In this document: piece after piece, positions 8,946-18,029 of the stretch
Numbering within the stretch: the stretch's first letter is position 1
Layout of the letters: every line of letters begins with the position of its first letter
From: UBA11740 sp035635855
GTDB lineage: Bacteria; Acidobacteriota; Blastocatellia; Pyrinomonadales; Pyrinomonadaceae
Direction: 5' to 3'
Length of the DNA stretch: 64,000 nucleotides
NCBI GenBank assembly: GCA_035635855.1
Contig: DASQAF010000009.1
Span: 930,001 to 994,000 of the forward strand
Translations under genes and position numbers: made by a program
Notes under the pieces: generated by a model
The model's input: only the letters and a program-made list of their open reading frames with translations
What the model was told of the DNA's origin: nothing
Databases searched by the model: none

Positions 8946-10346
8946 ATGAAACGTAATCTGAAAGCCGTACTGTTAGTCGCGACGATGGCATTACTGTCGT
9001 CGGCATGTCAGCGTCAGGGCGAAGCGCCGCGCGAGGTGGCGACGCCGACTTCGTCGCCCGCAGCCGCCGAAGTGGAAACGATTCCGATTACGCTGCCGGT
9101 GCTGGATGCATTGCTTGCGGACAAAGCATTCAAGGCGGATCTAAAGTCGAAACTGCAGCTCACCGACGAGCAGATCGCCGCGCTGGGAAAAATCTCGAGC
9201 GAAGCGGTGACCAAGCTTCGTCATGCTAACGCTGAGAACCAGCCAGGCAGCGCAGAGACGTCCAGACAAAACGCGATCGAAGCTATCCGTCGCGTGATCG
9301 GCGCGGAAAAGTCAGAGCAGCTCTTGGCGCTGGCGCGTGACCGCTGGAACAAAGGCAGCGAAGAAATCGAAGCAACTGCCCCAAAGGATACCGAGCCGAC
9401 CATGCTGAAGGGGCCAAATGCGATCCCAAAAGATACCCGGGTAGTCGTCAACATTCCGGCGTATCGCATGGACGTGTTTCAGAACGGGTCGTTGATCAAG
9501 TCCTACAAGGTGGGTATTGGCTATCCCGAGTTCCCTTTGCCTCAGGGTTTACGCAAGGCGCAAATGATTATTTTCAATCCAACCTGGACGCCGCCCGATT
9601 CGCCCTGGGTCGATTCGATGGCCGTGACTCCGGGCGAAGTGATCGCAGCGGGCAGCAAACAAAATCCGCTGGGCCCAATCAAAATTCCAATTGGTAGTCC
9701 TTCACTGATTCATGGCGGCAAGCCGCTGGCGAAGATCGGAACCTTCGCATCGCACGGCTGCGTGGGAATGACGAACGGTCAGGTCAAAGATTTTGCGAAA
9801 CTGCTGGCCCAGGCTTCGCAGACAGAGCTATCGGATCAGACCATGGCCGCATACTTGAAGAACCGGACAAAGACCAGAACGGTCAAACTGGCAAACCTGG
9901 TGCCGGTAGAACTCCGCTACGAGACAATCGTGGTTGAGGATGGCAAACTGCACATCTATCGCGACGTTTACGATCAGAACACCAACACCGAAGAGAATCT
10001 GCGCGCGGTTCTGCAAGCAAACGGCATCACCTTTGAAGACTTAGGCGGTGAAGAGAAAGCTCAGGTGCTGGACGCTTTGAATGCGATGTCACGCAATCCT
10101 AAGAAACAGCCAACACCAAAGCCAAGCGTTGTCGGAAATCAGAATACTGCGGACAAGCTTGCCAGGGCGGCCGAAAGAAGGGCCGAAGCCGAGCGTCAGA
10201 AAAAGCTGCGTAATCGGAAAGAGATCGTGATTGAAATCGCCTTGCTAACCGGAAAAGGTTATCCGCCGCCGGCGAATCTCGATAGTGGGACGGGAACGCA
10301 GGTCGCTGGAGTGAATTCGCCCCCGCCCGTTATCGTGCGGCCTTGA
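8946..10346 (+). CDS. YkuD-family L,D-transpeptidase lipoprotein
   Basis: Envelope protein of 466 residues from the ATG at 8946; the open frame runs 18 codons further upstream but the signal sequence begins at this Met. The lipobox is LLSSAC with Cys21. Residues of about 50-130 are helical and charged. The YkuD catalytic domain follows, with the VVNIPAYRMDVFQNG start, HGG in IHGGKPLAKIG and the nucleophile in SHGC (269-272, Cys272). Such enzymes form 3-3 cross-links in peptidoglycan or attach proteins to it. The C-terminal 130 residues are rich in Lys, Arg and Pro. No partner gene adjoins it; the liv operon is divergent. Confidence 0.9.
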   Translation: MKRNLKAVLLVATMALLSSACQRQGEAPREVATPTSSPAAAEVETIPITLPVLDALLADKAFKADLKSKLQLTDEQIAALGKISSEAVTKLRHANAENQPGSAETSRQNAIEAIRRVIGAEKSEQLLALARDRWNKGSEEIEATAPKDTEPTMLKGPNAIPKDTRVVVNIPAYRMDVFQNGSLIKSYKVGIGYPEFPLPQGLRKAQMIIFNPTWTPPDSPWVDSMAVTPGEVIAAGSKQNPLGPIKIPIGSPSLIHGGKPLAKIGTFASHGCVGMTNGQVKDFAKLLAQASQTELSDQTMAAYLKNRTKTRTVKLANLVPVELRYETIVVEDGKLHIYRDVYDQNTNTEENLRAVLQANGITFEDLGGEEKAQVLDALNAMSRNPKKQPTPKPSVVGNQNTADKLARAAERRAEAERQKKLRNRKEIVIEIALLTGKGYPPPANLDSGTGTQVAGVNSPPPVIVRP

Positions 10347-10390
10347 TCCATCACTTTCTTAGTCCTGGGTGCGGTGTCTTAATTTCACTT

Positions 10391-10494
10391 TTCTCTGCGG
10401 TAGTCTCAGCGACCTTTGCGTCTCTGCGGTGAAATATTAGGTTCAAATACACTCACCGCAGAGACGCCGAGCACGCAGAGGAGGCGCAGAGAAT
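10391..10494. repeat. Inverted repeat of the CTCTGCG/CGCAGAG type
   Basis: Perfect 14-bp arms at 10419-10432 and 10453-10466 are embedded in a longer stretch of TCTCTGCG and CGCAGAG words. The repeat lies between two convergent genes and belongs to the same word family as 43533-43634 and 51491-51576. Confidence 0.75.
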
Positions 10495-10507
10495 TCAAGT
10501 TAAGACA

Positions 10508-11515
10508 TTACCTTCGCACCGCATTAATTATTTCGTCCACGTTACCGGATGCCACCAACTCCTGGAGGCGCCCTTCTTCGATACCTGCAAGCCGGCCGAG
10601 AATCATTCGCGCGTCCGAGGCATGATTCGGATCTCGCCAGCGGGCCATTTCTATCAGAGAGTCCAGCGCTTCTGATCGCAGGAGCCGAACTAGCCGAGGA
10701 TCGCGACCGCGGCTGAGTACAGCCAGAAGCCCTCCGGCCTTGTTGCGATCCTCCCAAACGCCGGAGTTCAACATGCGCACAAAGGTTTCAGCCGGAATCC
10801 AGGCCGCAAGTTTTTCGCTGGATAGCGCCAGAACTCCCAACGCCCGCACCGCATTATTCCGCACGCTATTATCTTCATCGCGACTGGCCCGAACGAGCGC
10901 TGAAATCTGGCCTCGCGACTGCCGTGCATATCCGAGTGCGTGCGCGGCTACCTGGCGCTGCCTGGGTTCGGCTGACGATCTTAGTACCCGGCGAATCAGG
11001 AGTTCGTTATGGATCGCGAATTCCCGAATTGCCAGTTCTGTTTCGCGCAAAGGCCGATAGGCGGACAATCCATAACCTTTGGAACTATCTTCGTCTGGCT
11101 GCTTTTGCACTGCTTCCAGGGTCAGTTCCATCGCTCGATCGTAAAGATCCAAGATACGCCGCGAAAGTCGGCTGGGTCCTCTGGCGGGAGAATTGTATGG
11201 AAACGTCCGGCTCGAATCACCGGGCAGCCCGATATAAATCATTAAGTTCGTGCGGTGGTCACAGCATGTGAAAGAGACGTCCGTGGCCTCGCGACCGAGT
11301 TCGCGCTTGACCGATTGCATGATCTTTTCTTTAGTAGCGGGAAAGTCCCGGATTGCTATCACGTCGCCTTCATTGAGCGGTAACGCGGCTTTGATTCGAT
11401 CAAGGTGAAGGTTTGAGTAGCCGTAGAATTCGATCTCGCCGACCATAAATGACTTGTCCTGAGCGAGAGCGGAAGTTATGAAAAGCGTTAGAGATAGTGC
11501 GGCAAGGGTTCTCAT
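10508..11515 (-). CDS. Secreted HEAT-repeat protein with POTRA-like N-terminus
   Basis: Exported protein of 335 residues from the ATG at 11515, where a clear signal peptide starts (MRTLAALSLTLF, cleavage after SALA). Upstream in-frame codons run into repeat DNA and are rejected. Mature residues of about 20-95 (VGEIEFYGYSNLHLDRI, LNEGD) resemble one POTRA-type strand-helix unit. Residues of about 165-330 consist of alpha-helical HEAT-like repeats (RQRQVAAHALGYA, SVRNNAVRALGVLA, RNKAGGLLAVLSRG). A scaffold role in the periplasm is inferred. No enzyme motif is visible. Confidence 0.75.
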   Translation of the reverse strand: MRTLAALSLTLFITSALAQDKSFMVGEIEFYGYSNLHLDRIKAALPLNEGDVIAIRDFPATKEKIMQSVKRELGREATDVSFTCCDHRTNLMIYIGLPGDSSRTFPYNSPARGPSRLSRRILDLYDRAMELTLEAVQKQPDEDSSKGYGLSAYRPLRETELAIREFAIHNELLIRRVLRSSAEPRQRQVAAHALGYARQSRGQISALVRASRDEDNSVRNNAVRALGVLALSSEKLAAWIPAETFVRMLNSGVWEDRNKAGGLLAVLSRGRDPRLVRLLRSEALDSLIEMARWRDPNHASDARMILGRLAGIEEGRLQELVASGNVDEIINAVRR

Positions 11516-11580
11516 AAAAGAGGTGAGCAAGAAACGCCCTGCACAGCAGGGTGGTGTCCGATCTTCGAGAGTCACATAAC

Positions 11581-11628
11581 ACGATCGACGTTTGTTTGTG
11601 CCGTTTTGTGTGATTTCGTGGACGATTC
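11581..11628. repeat. Degenerate TTCGTGGA-type inverted repeat
   Basis: ACGATCGACG on the left and CGTGGACGAT on the right flank TGTGTGATTTCGTGG-type sequence. It is a degenerate member of the family seen clearly at 26121-26187 and 29903-29966, and lies just upstream of the HEAT-protein gene. Confidence 0.5.
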
Positions 11629-11707
11629 TTGCGTGGGCGTGAAAACAAACCAAAAATAAGGCCCGGCTCATTGCGGAGAAGTTTAGGACGCTTGCGAACT
11701 ACGATGA

Positions 11708-12784
11708 TTAAGCCGCGACGCCGGCCGCGTCACACGAGTCCAGTGCCGGAGCCTCGACAATTTCGCCGGGCTTTCCGGCTTCGCCAAAGTATTGACGTCC
11801 GGTTGAGATCATTTCGAAGTATTCGGAAATTCGATCGAGAATTTCATCGACTGAGTGTGAGTGATAAAGTGCGGTGCGAAACAGCGCGCCGCCCTGAAGA
11901 CCGCGGGTGAATTGTCCGGCAAGCTGCTTCATGCGACCGATGGCGGCCAACTGCGGCATGTCTTCTCGCAGCATGTCGAAATATTCCAGCAGCACCGCAC
12001 GTTTGTCGTCCAGGGTTGGTTGGAAGGGTTCGCGGCCGTTCACGGTGTCTTCGATCTGGCGAAAGATCCAGGGATTAGCCATCGCGCCGCGGCCAATCAG
12101 CACGCCGTCACAACCCGTTTCGCGGAAACGATCGAAGGCCTGCTGGATGGTGGTGATGTCACCGCTGCCGGAAACCGGGACGCTGACGTTTTCCTTGATC
12201 GCGCGTACCAGGTCCCAATTGGCCTGTCCGCGATAACCTTGTTCTTTCGTGCGGCCGTGCAGGGCGATGTGCTCAACGCCACAGGCTTCGGCGAGCTTTG
12301 CGGTCTCGACCGCATTAATCGTGCTATCGGAATAGCCGGCGCGAATTTTGATCGTCAAAGGGATCGTAATCGCCTTCTTGATCTCTTTCAGAATCGTTTC
12401 CAGGCGAGGCAGATCGCGTAACAGACCTGAGCCGCCGCCATGCTTCACGACTTTCGGCGCCGGGCAGCCGCAGTTCACGTCCAGGATGTCGGCGCCGACT
12501 TCTTCGGCCATCTCGGCGGCCATGCGCATCCTCTCAGGCTGCCCGCCAAAAATCTGCACCGCGAATGGACGCTCGTTCTCATAAAAACGCATCTGGCGCT
12601 TCGACTTTGGGTTGTTACGCGTCAGGCCCTCGACTGAGATGAACTCGGAAACAGTCAAACCTATGCCGCCGCGTTGCTTGAGCAAGCGCCGAAACGAAAT
12701 ATCCGTAACGCCTGCCATGGGCGAAAGCACCAGCGGCGGATTGATTTCGATGTTGCGAATCTTGAATGCCTTGATCTGGTTCAT
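11708..12784 (-). CDS. dusB: tRNA-dihydrouridine synthase DusB
   Basis: Flavoprotein that reduces specific uridines in the tRNA D-loop; 358 residues from the ATG at 12784. The N-terminal FMN-binding TIM barrel starts PPLVLSPMAGVTDISFRRLL. The catalytic Cys lies in VNCGCPAPKVVKHGGGSGLL, and the FMN phosphate site is GVLIGRGAMANPW. The helical C-terminal domain covers the last 100 residues. The tail beyond about residue 335 (GEIVEAPALDSCD) is longer than in Escherichia coli DusB. No fis gene follows. Confidence 0.95.
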   Translation of the reverse strand: MNQIKAFKIRNIEINPPLVLSPMAGVTDISFRRLLKQRGGIGLTVSEFISVEGLTRNNPKSKRQMRFYENERPFAVQIFGGQPERMRMAAEMAEEVGADILDVNCGCPAPKVVKHGGGSGLLRDLPRLETILKEIKKAITIPLTIKIRAGYSDSTINAVETAKLAEACGVEHIALHGRTKEQGYRGQANWDLVRAIKENVSVPVSGSGDITTIQQAFDRFRETGCDGVLIGRGAMANPWIFRQIEDTVNGREPFQPTLDDKRAVLLEYFDMLREDMPQLAAIGRMKQLAGQFTRGLQGGALFRTALYHSHSVDEILDRISEYFEMISTGRQYFGEAGKPGEIVEAPALDSCDAAGVAA

Positions 12785-12826
12785 AATAAAAGCCACAGAG
12801 GATTCTACCTCATGTGGCGTGATTCC

Positions 12827-14488
12827 TTACTGCGCTCCGACAATCCGCCAGTTGTTATCCGCTTCGGTGGGAATCTTTTTGTTGCGCTCGACCCAATCGA
12901 TAATCAGTTCGCGCACTTCCTCGCTGGAGCGATAAACCACGGGCGCGCCTTTGTACATCGTATAGCCGCCGCCTCCATTCACGCGATAGTTGTTGGTGAC
13001 CACGCGCAGCTTTTGCGCCGGCAACAGCGGTTGCCCTTTGAACTTCAGATTCTGAATCCGCTGGCCGAACGGCTTGGTGACGTCGAGTTCATAAGTAACT
13101 CCCTCAGCCATATCAAAGTCATAGCCTGGAATGCGTTGATCGACCAGTTCGCTCAGACTCTTTCCCGGTTCGAACGGCCGAAAGTAATGAGCCGAATGTT
13201 CGAGCGCGTCTTTCAACTGCTGACCCGTCAACTCCAAGGTCACCAGCGTGTTTTCGTATTCATAGAGTCCGGCGATGTTGCGCACGGTCACGGCGCCTTT
13301 TGGAATATGCGCCTCAAGATTAAAGGCCGCGGCCATCGAGACATCTGCCTTGCCGGCTTCGAGCTGCACGCGCTGAATCAAATCGATGATTGCCGTGTCG
13401 CGAAAGCGGGCCTCGCCCGCCGTCAATTCTTCCGCTGATTCGCCAATGGTGCGGCCCAGCCAGTCCTGGGTTTCCTGGTCGTAAGGCTGACCAATCTGAG
13501 CAATCTCCGGATCGATTGCGGTTTTCTCCGTGACGGGAATTGTGCGCGCGGCCTTTCCGATGACGTGCCAGCGATTGTCGCTGCCCTTTTCCAGATAGAC
13601 ATCCACACGCGCCACGTGACTGGCCCAGCGATTGGCCTGGCTGAGCAACACGCCGTTGACGACGAGCGATGGCACATCCCGATGCGTGTGGCCCATGAGG
13701 ATTACGTCGATGTCCGGCACCTGGCGGGCAATAGCGACCGCGGCGTTTTCGTTCGGCACCTGCGCGGGATTCAACTTGCCGGTGCGCAGGTCTTCCTCGA
13801 TGCCCATGTGCATCGTGATTACGACCAGATCGACCTTTTCCTTCTGGCGCAGAATCGACACCCACTTCTTTGCTTCGCTGATCGTTTCTTTAAATTCCAG
13901 GCCGGCATAGTTCGGCACGTTCTCCCAGTTGGGAATGCCCGGCGTCGTCAAGCCCAGCACGCCCACGCGCACGCCGTTTACTTTCTTGATGATGTAAGGC
14001 GTGTAATGCGGCTCATTCGTCCCCTTGTTGTAGCTATTCGCTGACAGCCAGGGAAATTTTGCTTCACTGCGAGCTTTCTCCAGCACCTTCAGGCCAAAGT
14101 TGTATTCGTGATTGCCGACGGCCATCGAATCGTAATGCAGCGCGTTCATCGCCAGCATCATCGGATCGGGAGGCGTGTTATTGCGTTTGTTGTGAAAGTA
14201 TTCGAGCGGCGTGCCCTGAATCGTGTCTCCCGAATCAACCAGCATCAGATTGGGATCGGTCTTGCGAGCTTCCTTAATCAGGGTGGCGACTTTGGCGATG
14301 CCGACGTTGTCATACTTGTTCGAGTAGTAGTCGATGGGAAAGACACGCCCGTGCATGTCGGTGGTTTGAAGGATGACCACATGCGCACGCTGTGCCTCTT
14401 CGCGGCCGGCTGAGGTGTGAACCGACACCGCCAGCGTAAAGACGAACAGGGCGAAAATAAAAGGTAAGGGAAATCTTTTCTTCAGCAT
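12827..14488 (-). CDS. Periplasmic 5'-nucleotidase/UDP-sugar hydrolase family protein
   Basis: Exported metallophosphoesterase of 553 residues, start at 14488 with AGGAG about 10 bp upstream. A signal peptide occupies about residues 1-25. The N-terminal catalytic domain carries the dinuclear metal motifs TTDMHGRVFP, DSGDTIQG, GNHEYNFG, MHMG and GHTHRD. The C-terminal nucleotide-recognition domain covers the last 200 residues (AAAFNLEAHIPKGAVTVRN, RVNGGGGYTMY). The family releases phosphate from nucleotides or cyclic nucleotides in the periplasm. Exact substrate is not evident. dusB lies downstream on the same strand, 43 bp away. Confidence 0.92.
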   Translation of the reverse strand: MLKKRFPLPFIFALFVFTLAVSVHTSAGREEAQRAHVVILQTTDMHGRVFPIDYYSNKYDNVGIAKVATLIKEARKTDPNLMLVDSGDTIQGTPLEYFHNKRNNTPPDPMMLAMNALHYDSMAVGNHEYNFGLKVLEKARSEAKFPWLSANSYNKGTNEPHYTPYIIKKVNGVRVGVLGLTTPGIPNWENVPNYAGLEFKETISEAKKWVSILRQKEKVDLVVITMHMGIEEDLRTGKLNPAQVPNENAAVAIARQVPDIDVILMGHTHRDVPSLVVNGVLLSQANRWASHVARVDVYLEKGSDNRWHVIGKAARTIPVTEKTAIDPEIAQIGQPYDQETQDWLGRTIGESAEELTAGEARFRDTAIIDLIQRVQLEAGKADVSMAAAFNLEAHIPKGAVTVRNIAGLYEYENTLVTLELTGQQLKDALEHSAHYFRPFEPGKSLSELVDQRIPGYDFDMAEGVTYELDVTKPFGQRIQNLKFKGQPLLPAQKLRVVTNNYRVNGGGGYTMYKGAPVVYRSSEEVRELIIDWVERNKKIPTEADNNWRIVGAQ

Positions 14489-14527
14489 AACCAAGACTCT
14501 CCTCGGAGTACGAATACTTGTCCTTCG

Positions 14528-15613
14528 CTAACTGGATTCCTTGGCCGGCATGGTGTGAAGCGCTGCGGCTCTGGTTTGCTCTGCCAATGCTGCTTCTGCG
14601 TCGCGGGCCACAGTGCGCAACGACAGACCGCGCTGCACGAGCAGCGCCATGCCCACCGCCGACCAGAAGACGTCGCGTGCCTTGCGCACGATCGCCAGGG
14701 TGACACCGGTGACTTCGGCGAATTGCAACACCTTCGACACCTTGCCGGTCCCGGCCTCGTCAACGCCCATGCGCAGCGGGACAAACTTGAACACCACGGT
14801 GATCACGCGATTCACGGATTCGAGAATGAACGCGGTGAGAAAAGTCGGAGGCTGAAGCGGACTGATGAAGCTCAGAGTGACGTAAATTTCGCAGGCGCCG
14901 GCGAGATGAAAGCAGGCTTCGAGCATAAGGATCGGCAGAAAGCGCGATCGACTACGCTGGTAAAATCCGTAGATTCGATCTTCCAATGTGCGGCCCTTCT
15001 CCACCCATTTGACGTCCAGACCGCGACGATGAAGAAAGCCGGCGCCGCCGCTTAGAAATCTCAGTTGCTTGCTAATCCACAGACATCCCAACCCAATTAT
15101 CAACAGAATCACAACCAGCGTGACGACACTGGCAATCCGCAATCCTTTTGGCAGACTGAAACTCAGTAGCAGCGCCACCATCCCCGAAAAGATGAACACT
15201 GCGACGGACAAACTATAAAAGATGTTTTCGATAGCGATGGCCGAAAGGCCGGCCATGAAAGGCACTCGATCGCGAATCAAGGCAGGCTTGGCGGGTTCAG
15301 AAATAACAAAGCTGCCGAACGGAAGTATGTTGCCAATCGCGTCCCCCATGACGCGCGCGCGAAAGGCGTCGCGAAACCGCAGACGATGAGGCGCTTCCAT
15401 ACACAGTATCCACGCTATTGAACGCGCGATCTGGCGCACCGCGGAAATCGCCAGAATCAGAAGGAAACCCGTCCCCAGGCGCTTAATCCCATCGACGATC
15501 TGACTGACTCCGGCTTTCTGCACGAAGTAAGCAAACAGGACGACACCCGCCGCCAGAAAGATAATGCCAAAGGGAGTCAGACCTTTCCTTGATCCGGTTG
15601 GTTTTTTAGTCAT
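14528..15613 (-). CDS. YbhN/LPG synthase TM-type membrane protein
   Basis: Polytopic membrane protein of 361 residues, start ATG 15613; earlier in-frame codons lack a membrane or signal pattern. About seven hydrophobic segments begin with PFGIIFLAAGVVLFAYFV. The sequence resembles the UPF0104/lysylphosphatidylglycerol synthetase membrane family: RARVMGDAIGNILPFG and GVDEAGTGKVSKVLQF correspond to conserved loops. In this family the membrane domain flips lipids or supports lipid-linked transfer. No LPG-synthase catalytic C-terminus is present. The gene is 39 bp upstream of the nucleotidase on the same strand, and the two may be co-transcribed. Confidence 0.78.
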   Translation of the reverse strand: MTKKPTGSRKGLTPFGIIFLAAGVVLFAYFVQKAGVSQIVDGIKRLGTGFLLILAISAVRQIARSIAWILCMEAPHRLRFRDAFRARVMGDAIGNILPFGSFVISEPAKPALIRDRVPFMAGLSAIAIENIFYSLSVAVFIFSGMVALLLSFSLPKGLRIASVVTLVVILLIIGLGCLWISKQLRFLSGGAGFLHRRGLDVKWVEKGRTLEDRIYGFYQRSRSRFLPILMLEACFHLAGACEIYVTLSFISPLQPPTFLTAFILESVNRVITVVFKFVPLRMGVDEAGTGKVSKVLQFAEVTGVTLAIVRKARDVFWSAVGMALLVQRGLSLRTVARDAEAALAEQTRAAALHTMPAKESS

Positions 15614-15835
15614 TGTTTCGGAAATCGCGGTAAGAAACAAAATAAAGCATCGCGCGCGCGATGTCCAAACAGCAAGGTGTGTGCCGCCCCCTTTTTGGAG
15701 GTCTAATCCTGAAGACGAGTGCATACGGAAACCAGAGCGCCGGATTAGTCAGACAACTGGATCGCAGGTTGAATGTAAGATCCGTCGCTACCCGGACGAG
15801 TCGGGTTTTGTGACTGACCGCGATCCTACAAAAAC

Positions 15836-16246
15836 CTACATCTTGAACAGACTCTGATAATCTCTCGTCAACTTGTCGAGCTTGGCTTTGAAGGTTGGGT
15901 CGCGCATTGAGGTGCCCATGTACTTCACTTGCAGGTTGGCAATCTTCTTGGCATCGTCGACCAGGCTTGATTCCATCATCTTCCTGGTTTCCTCGCCAAC
16001 CTGATAGCCACGAATTCCCTTTAGCGTGTCCATCTTGGTGGTCATCTCGGCTTTCTTCGAATCAAAATACTTCTGGGCACCATCAACGCCGGCCGCAGGG
16101 TCTGAAGCGGACTCAACCCGCTTGACCAGTTCATTGGTGAACGAATCGAAATCGGTGAGGACCGTTTTGACCTCGGCGTCTTTCTTGCAGCCCGCAAGGA
16201 GCAGGCAGGCAAAAGCGACTATGAGCGCAAGAGGTTTGGTTCGCAT
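15836..16246 (-). CDS. Small lipoprotein, unknown function
   Basis: Predicted lipoprotein of 136 residues from the ATG at 16246. The signal sequence ends in the canonical lipobox LLAGC, followed by KKDAEVKTV. The mature part is charged and almost entirely helical (SFTNELVKRVESA, EETRKMMESSLVDDAKK, AKLDKLTRDYQSLF). I do not recognise a family. The neighbour upstream is the divergent rhodanese gene. Confidence 0.75.
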   Translation of the reverse strand: MRTKPLALIVAFACLLLAGCKKDAEVKTVLTDFDSFTNELVKRVESASDPAAGVDGAQKYFDSKKAEMTTKMDTLKGIRGYQVGEETRKMMESSLVDDAKKIANLQVKYMGTSMRDPTFKAKLDKLTRDYQSLFKM

Positions 16247-16337
16247 TTTGGGAAGCCTCCACAAGTTGGTTTTGAAGCGCTATCATCTAACCGACCGTAT
16301 GAAGTAAAGTCAAGAAATCGCTGGGAGCGCGGAGGTC

Positions 16338-16709
16338 ATGATACACACGGAAGGCTTTCTCAAACTCGTCAACGACGCGAAGCGCCGCGTCAAAGAAGTG
16401 ACCGTAGCGGAGACTCAAGAGCGCCTGGCCGCGAACCCGAACGCTCTGCTGATTGACGTGCGCGAAGACAACGAGTGGCAAGCCGAACACGCCCACGGCG
16501 CGGAACACCTGGGCAAAGGAATCATCGAACGCGACATCGAGACTGCTGTGCCCGATAAATCAACCGAACTGATTCTCTATTGCGGCGGCGGTTATCGCTC
16601 CGCGCTGGCTTCGGATGCATTGCAGAAGATGGGGTATACGAATGTGTGGTCGATGGCCGGTGGCTGGAAGGCCTGGAAAGAATCAGGCGCGCCGGTTGAA
16701 TCAGAGTGA
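16338..16709 (+). CDS. Rhodanese-domain protein
   Basis: Cytosolic single-domain rhodanese of 123 residues. The LLIDVREDNEWQAEHAHGA motif marks the N-terminal half, and the active-site loop CGGGYRSA carries the persulfide-forming Cys (about residue 81). SMAGGWKAWKESGAP is the usual C-terminal segment. The family transfers sulfane sulfur; the acceptor is unknown. GGAGG lies only 2 bp from the ATG, closer than normal, and GGGAGC further upstream may serve instead. Confidence 0.92.
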   Translation: MIHTEGFLKLVNDAKRRVKEVTVAETQERLAANPNALLIDVREDNEWQAEHAHGAEHLGKGIIERDIETAVPDKSTELILYCGGGYRSALASDALQKMGYTNVWSMAGGWKAWKESGAPVESE

Positions 16710-16959
16710 ACTGTCCGGAAGAGCCATAAACTCTCGGAGCGGAGACGGGAAGTTCCCTAACTGCGAACATCTTGAGCGCGTGATACAATCCGCCTCCGCA
16801 AAGGCAGCCCGGTGAGATTCAGCCGTAACCGAAGCCGGCGCCGGTGCGTCATAACGATCTAATCAGTCCGTTTTCTTTCAAAACTGAAAGTCTCCGAATC
16901 TTAATTCAGAGTAAACCAACGCGAGCAAGCTAATAGCTTGCGCTACACAGGAGAACGCC

Positions 16960-17178
16960 ATGCGAAAACTCTATCCCCTTGCCACCGCCCTGCTCGTTTA
17001 CACATTTGCGTCGCTCGCGTTTGGCCGTGAAGCCCGGTTGGTCCGCTATCCCAGCTACTCGAACGGCCGCATCGCCTTCACTTATCTCGGCGACATCTGG
17101 ACGGCCAGTAGGAGACACCGCTTCGCGGTACTGCGCTCGAATGGTTGGAGAACCGATGTGGACTCACTCTTAACCTAG
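16960..17178 (+). pseudogene. Relic of a tricorn-type protease gene (5' end only)
   Basis: An open frame of 72 codons with a good ribosome site (AGGAGA) and signal peptide (residues 1-22). Residues 27-50, with LVRYPSYSNGRIAFTYLGDI and WTAS, match the first beta-propeller strand expected at the start of bacterial tricorn-like S41 proteases, which normally exceed 1000 residues. After WTAS the homology stops and the frame ends about 22 codons later, overlapping the 3' end of the opposing acetyltransferase gene by 4 bp. No remainder of the protease is visible. A short secreted product is possible but unlikely. A palindromic AAGCTAATAGCTT lies upstream (16927-16939). Confidence 0.65.
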
Positions 17179-17714
17179 TCGAGCTTTAGCTCATATTCTG
17201 AACTATCCCAGCTAAACTCCTCGCGGCTGATCGCGTACTGCACCACGTCGATGTCGTAGTATCTGGCATGCTTTTCGTAATGCATGCCGAGCTTTTCCAT
17301 CACGTGAATCGAGGCGGCGTTCGGCGGCTTGGTGATCGCCACGATGCGCTCGAATTGATGGGTTTCAAATCCGAATCTGAGACTGGCCCGTGCCAATTCC
17401 ATCGCCAGACCTTTACCCCAATGCGCGCTCGCCAGGTGATAGACGACTTCGGGGGTGCCGAACAGCGATCTCAATCCACCAAAACCGATAAATTCCTGCG
17501 TCTGTAGGTCGACGGCGGCCCAGCGTCCGAACCCGTGGGTCTGCCAGTGACGGATGATGCTCTCGAGTGCGCGCTCTGTTTCTTCCCGAGACACCGGCTG
17601 GCCATCGCCGACATATCTCATTACCTGAGGATCGCGGAATAGACGAGCTAGTTCGTCCAGATCCTGCGGACTAAACATTCGCAGCAAAAGTCTCTTGGTT
17701 TCGATCGCAGGCAT
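17175..17714 (-). CDS. GNAT N-acetyltransferase (RimJ/RimL-like)
   Basis: Acetyl-CoA-dependent acetyltransferase of 179 residues from the ATG at 17714; upstream in-frame codons (Arg-rich) are not typical. It begins IETKRLLLRMFSPQDLDEL, as in RimJ/L-type enzymes. The acetyl-CoA loop is represented by HWGKGLAMELARASLRFGF, and NAASIHVMEKLGMHYE is the conserved motif B region. Target amine unknown. Confidence 0.88.
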   Translation of the reverse strand: MPAIETKRLLLRMFSPQDLDELARLFRDPQVMRYVGDGQPVSREETERALESIIRHWQTHGFGRWAAVDLQTQEFIGFGGLRSLFGTPEVVYHLASAHWGKGLAMELARASLRFGFETHQFERIVAITKPPNAASIHVMEKLGMHYEKHARYYDIDVVQYAISREEFSWDSSEYELKLD

Positions 17715-18029
17715 TTGAAGGTCGCGGCGAGCGCGGGTTAATAGAGGCCGTGTCGCAGGCTCGCGCTCGGAATGTAACACACTAGTGGTTGCACGATGAA
17801 CCTCGACACATTCCGAGACGGCGGGATCGCTTCGCCTCCAGGCTTTTCACGTTCATTGTTTTGAGGGCGCAAACCGATTAGCGTCACCTTCGATTGTTGC
17901 CCCGGTGTCAATGTTCATCTCTGAAACGTGCGATCAAATCGTGCAAAATTGGATTGACTGCGGTAGGCTTTGCTGCCGTCAGTCAAAGGGCGAAAGCAAG
18001 ACAAAACCAAACCAATAAGGCGAACTCCG
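17715..18029. other. Intergenic region without recognisable gene
   Basis: 315 bp between divergent genes. No coding frame with a start and ribosome site, no RNA gene and no long repeat seen. It should hold the promoters of the acetyltransferase and the barrel-like protein, but no convincing -35/-10 pair was found. Confidence 0.5.
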
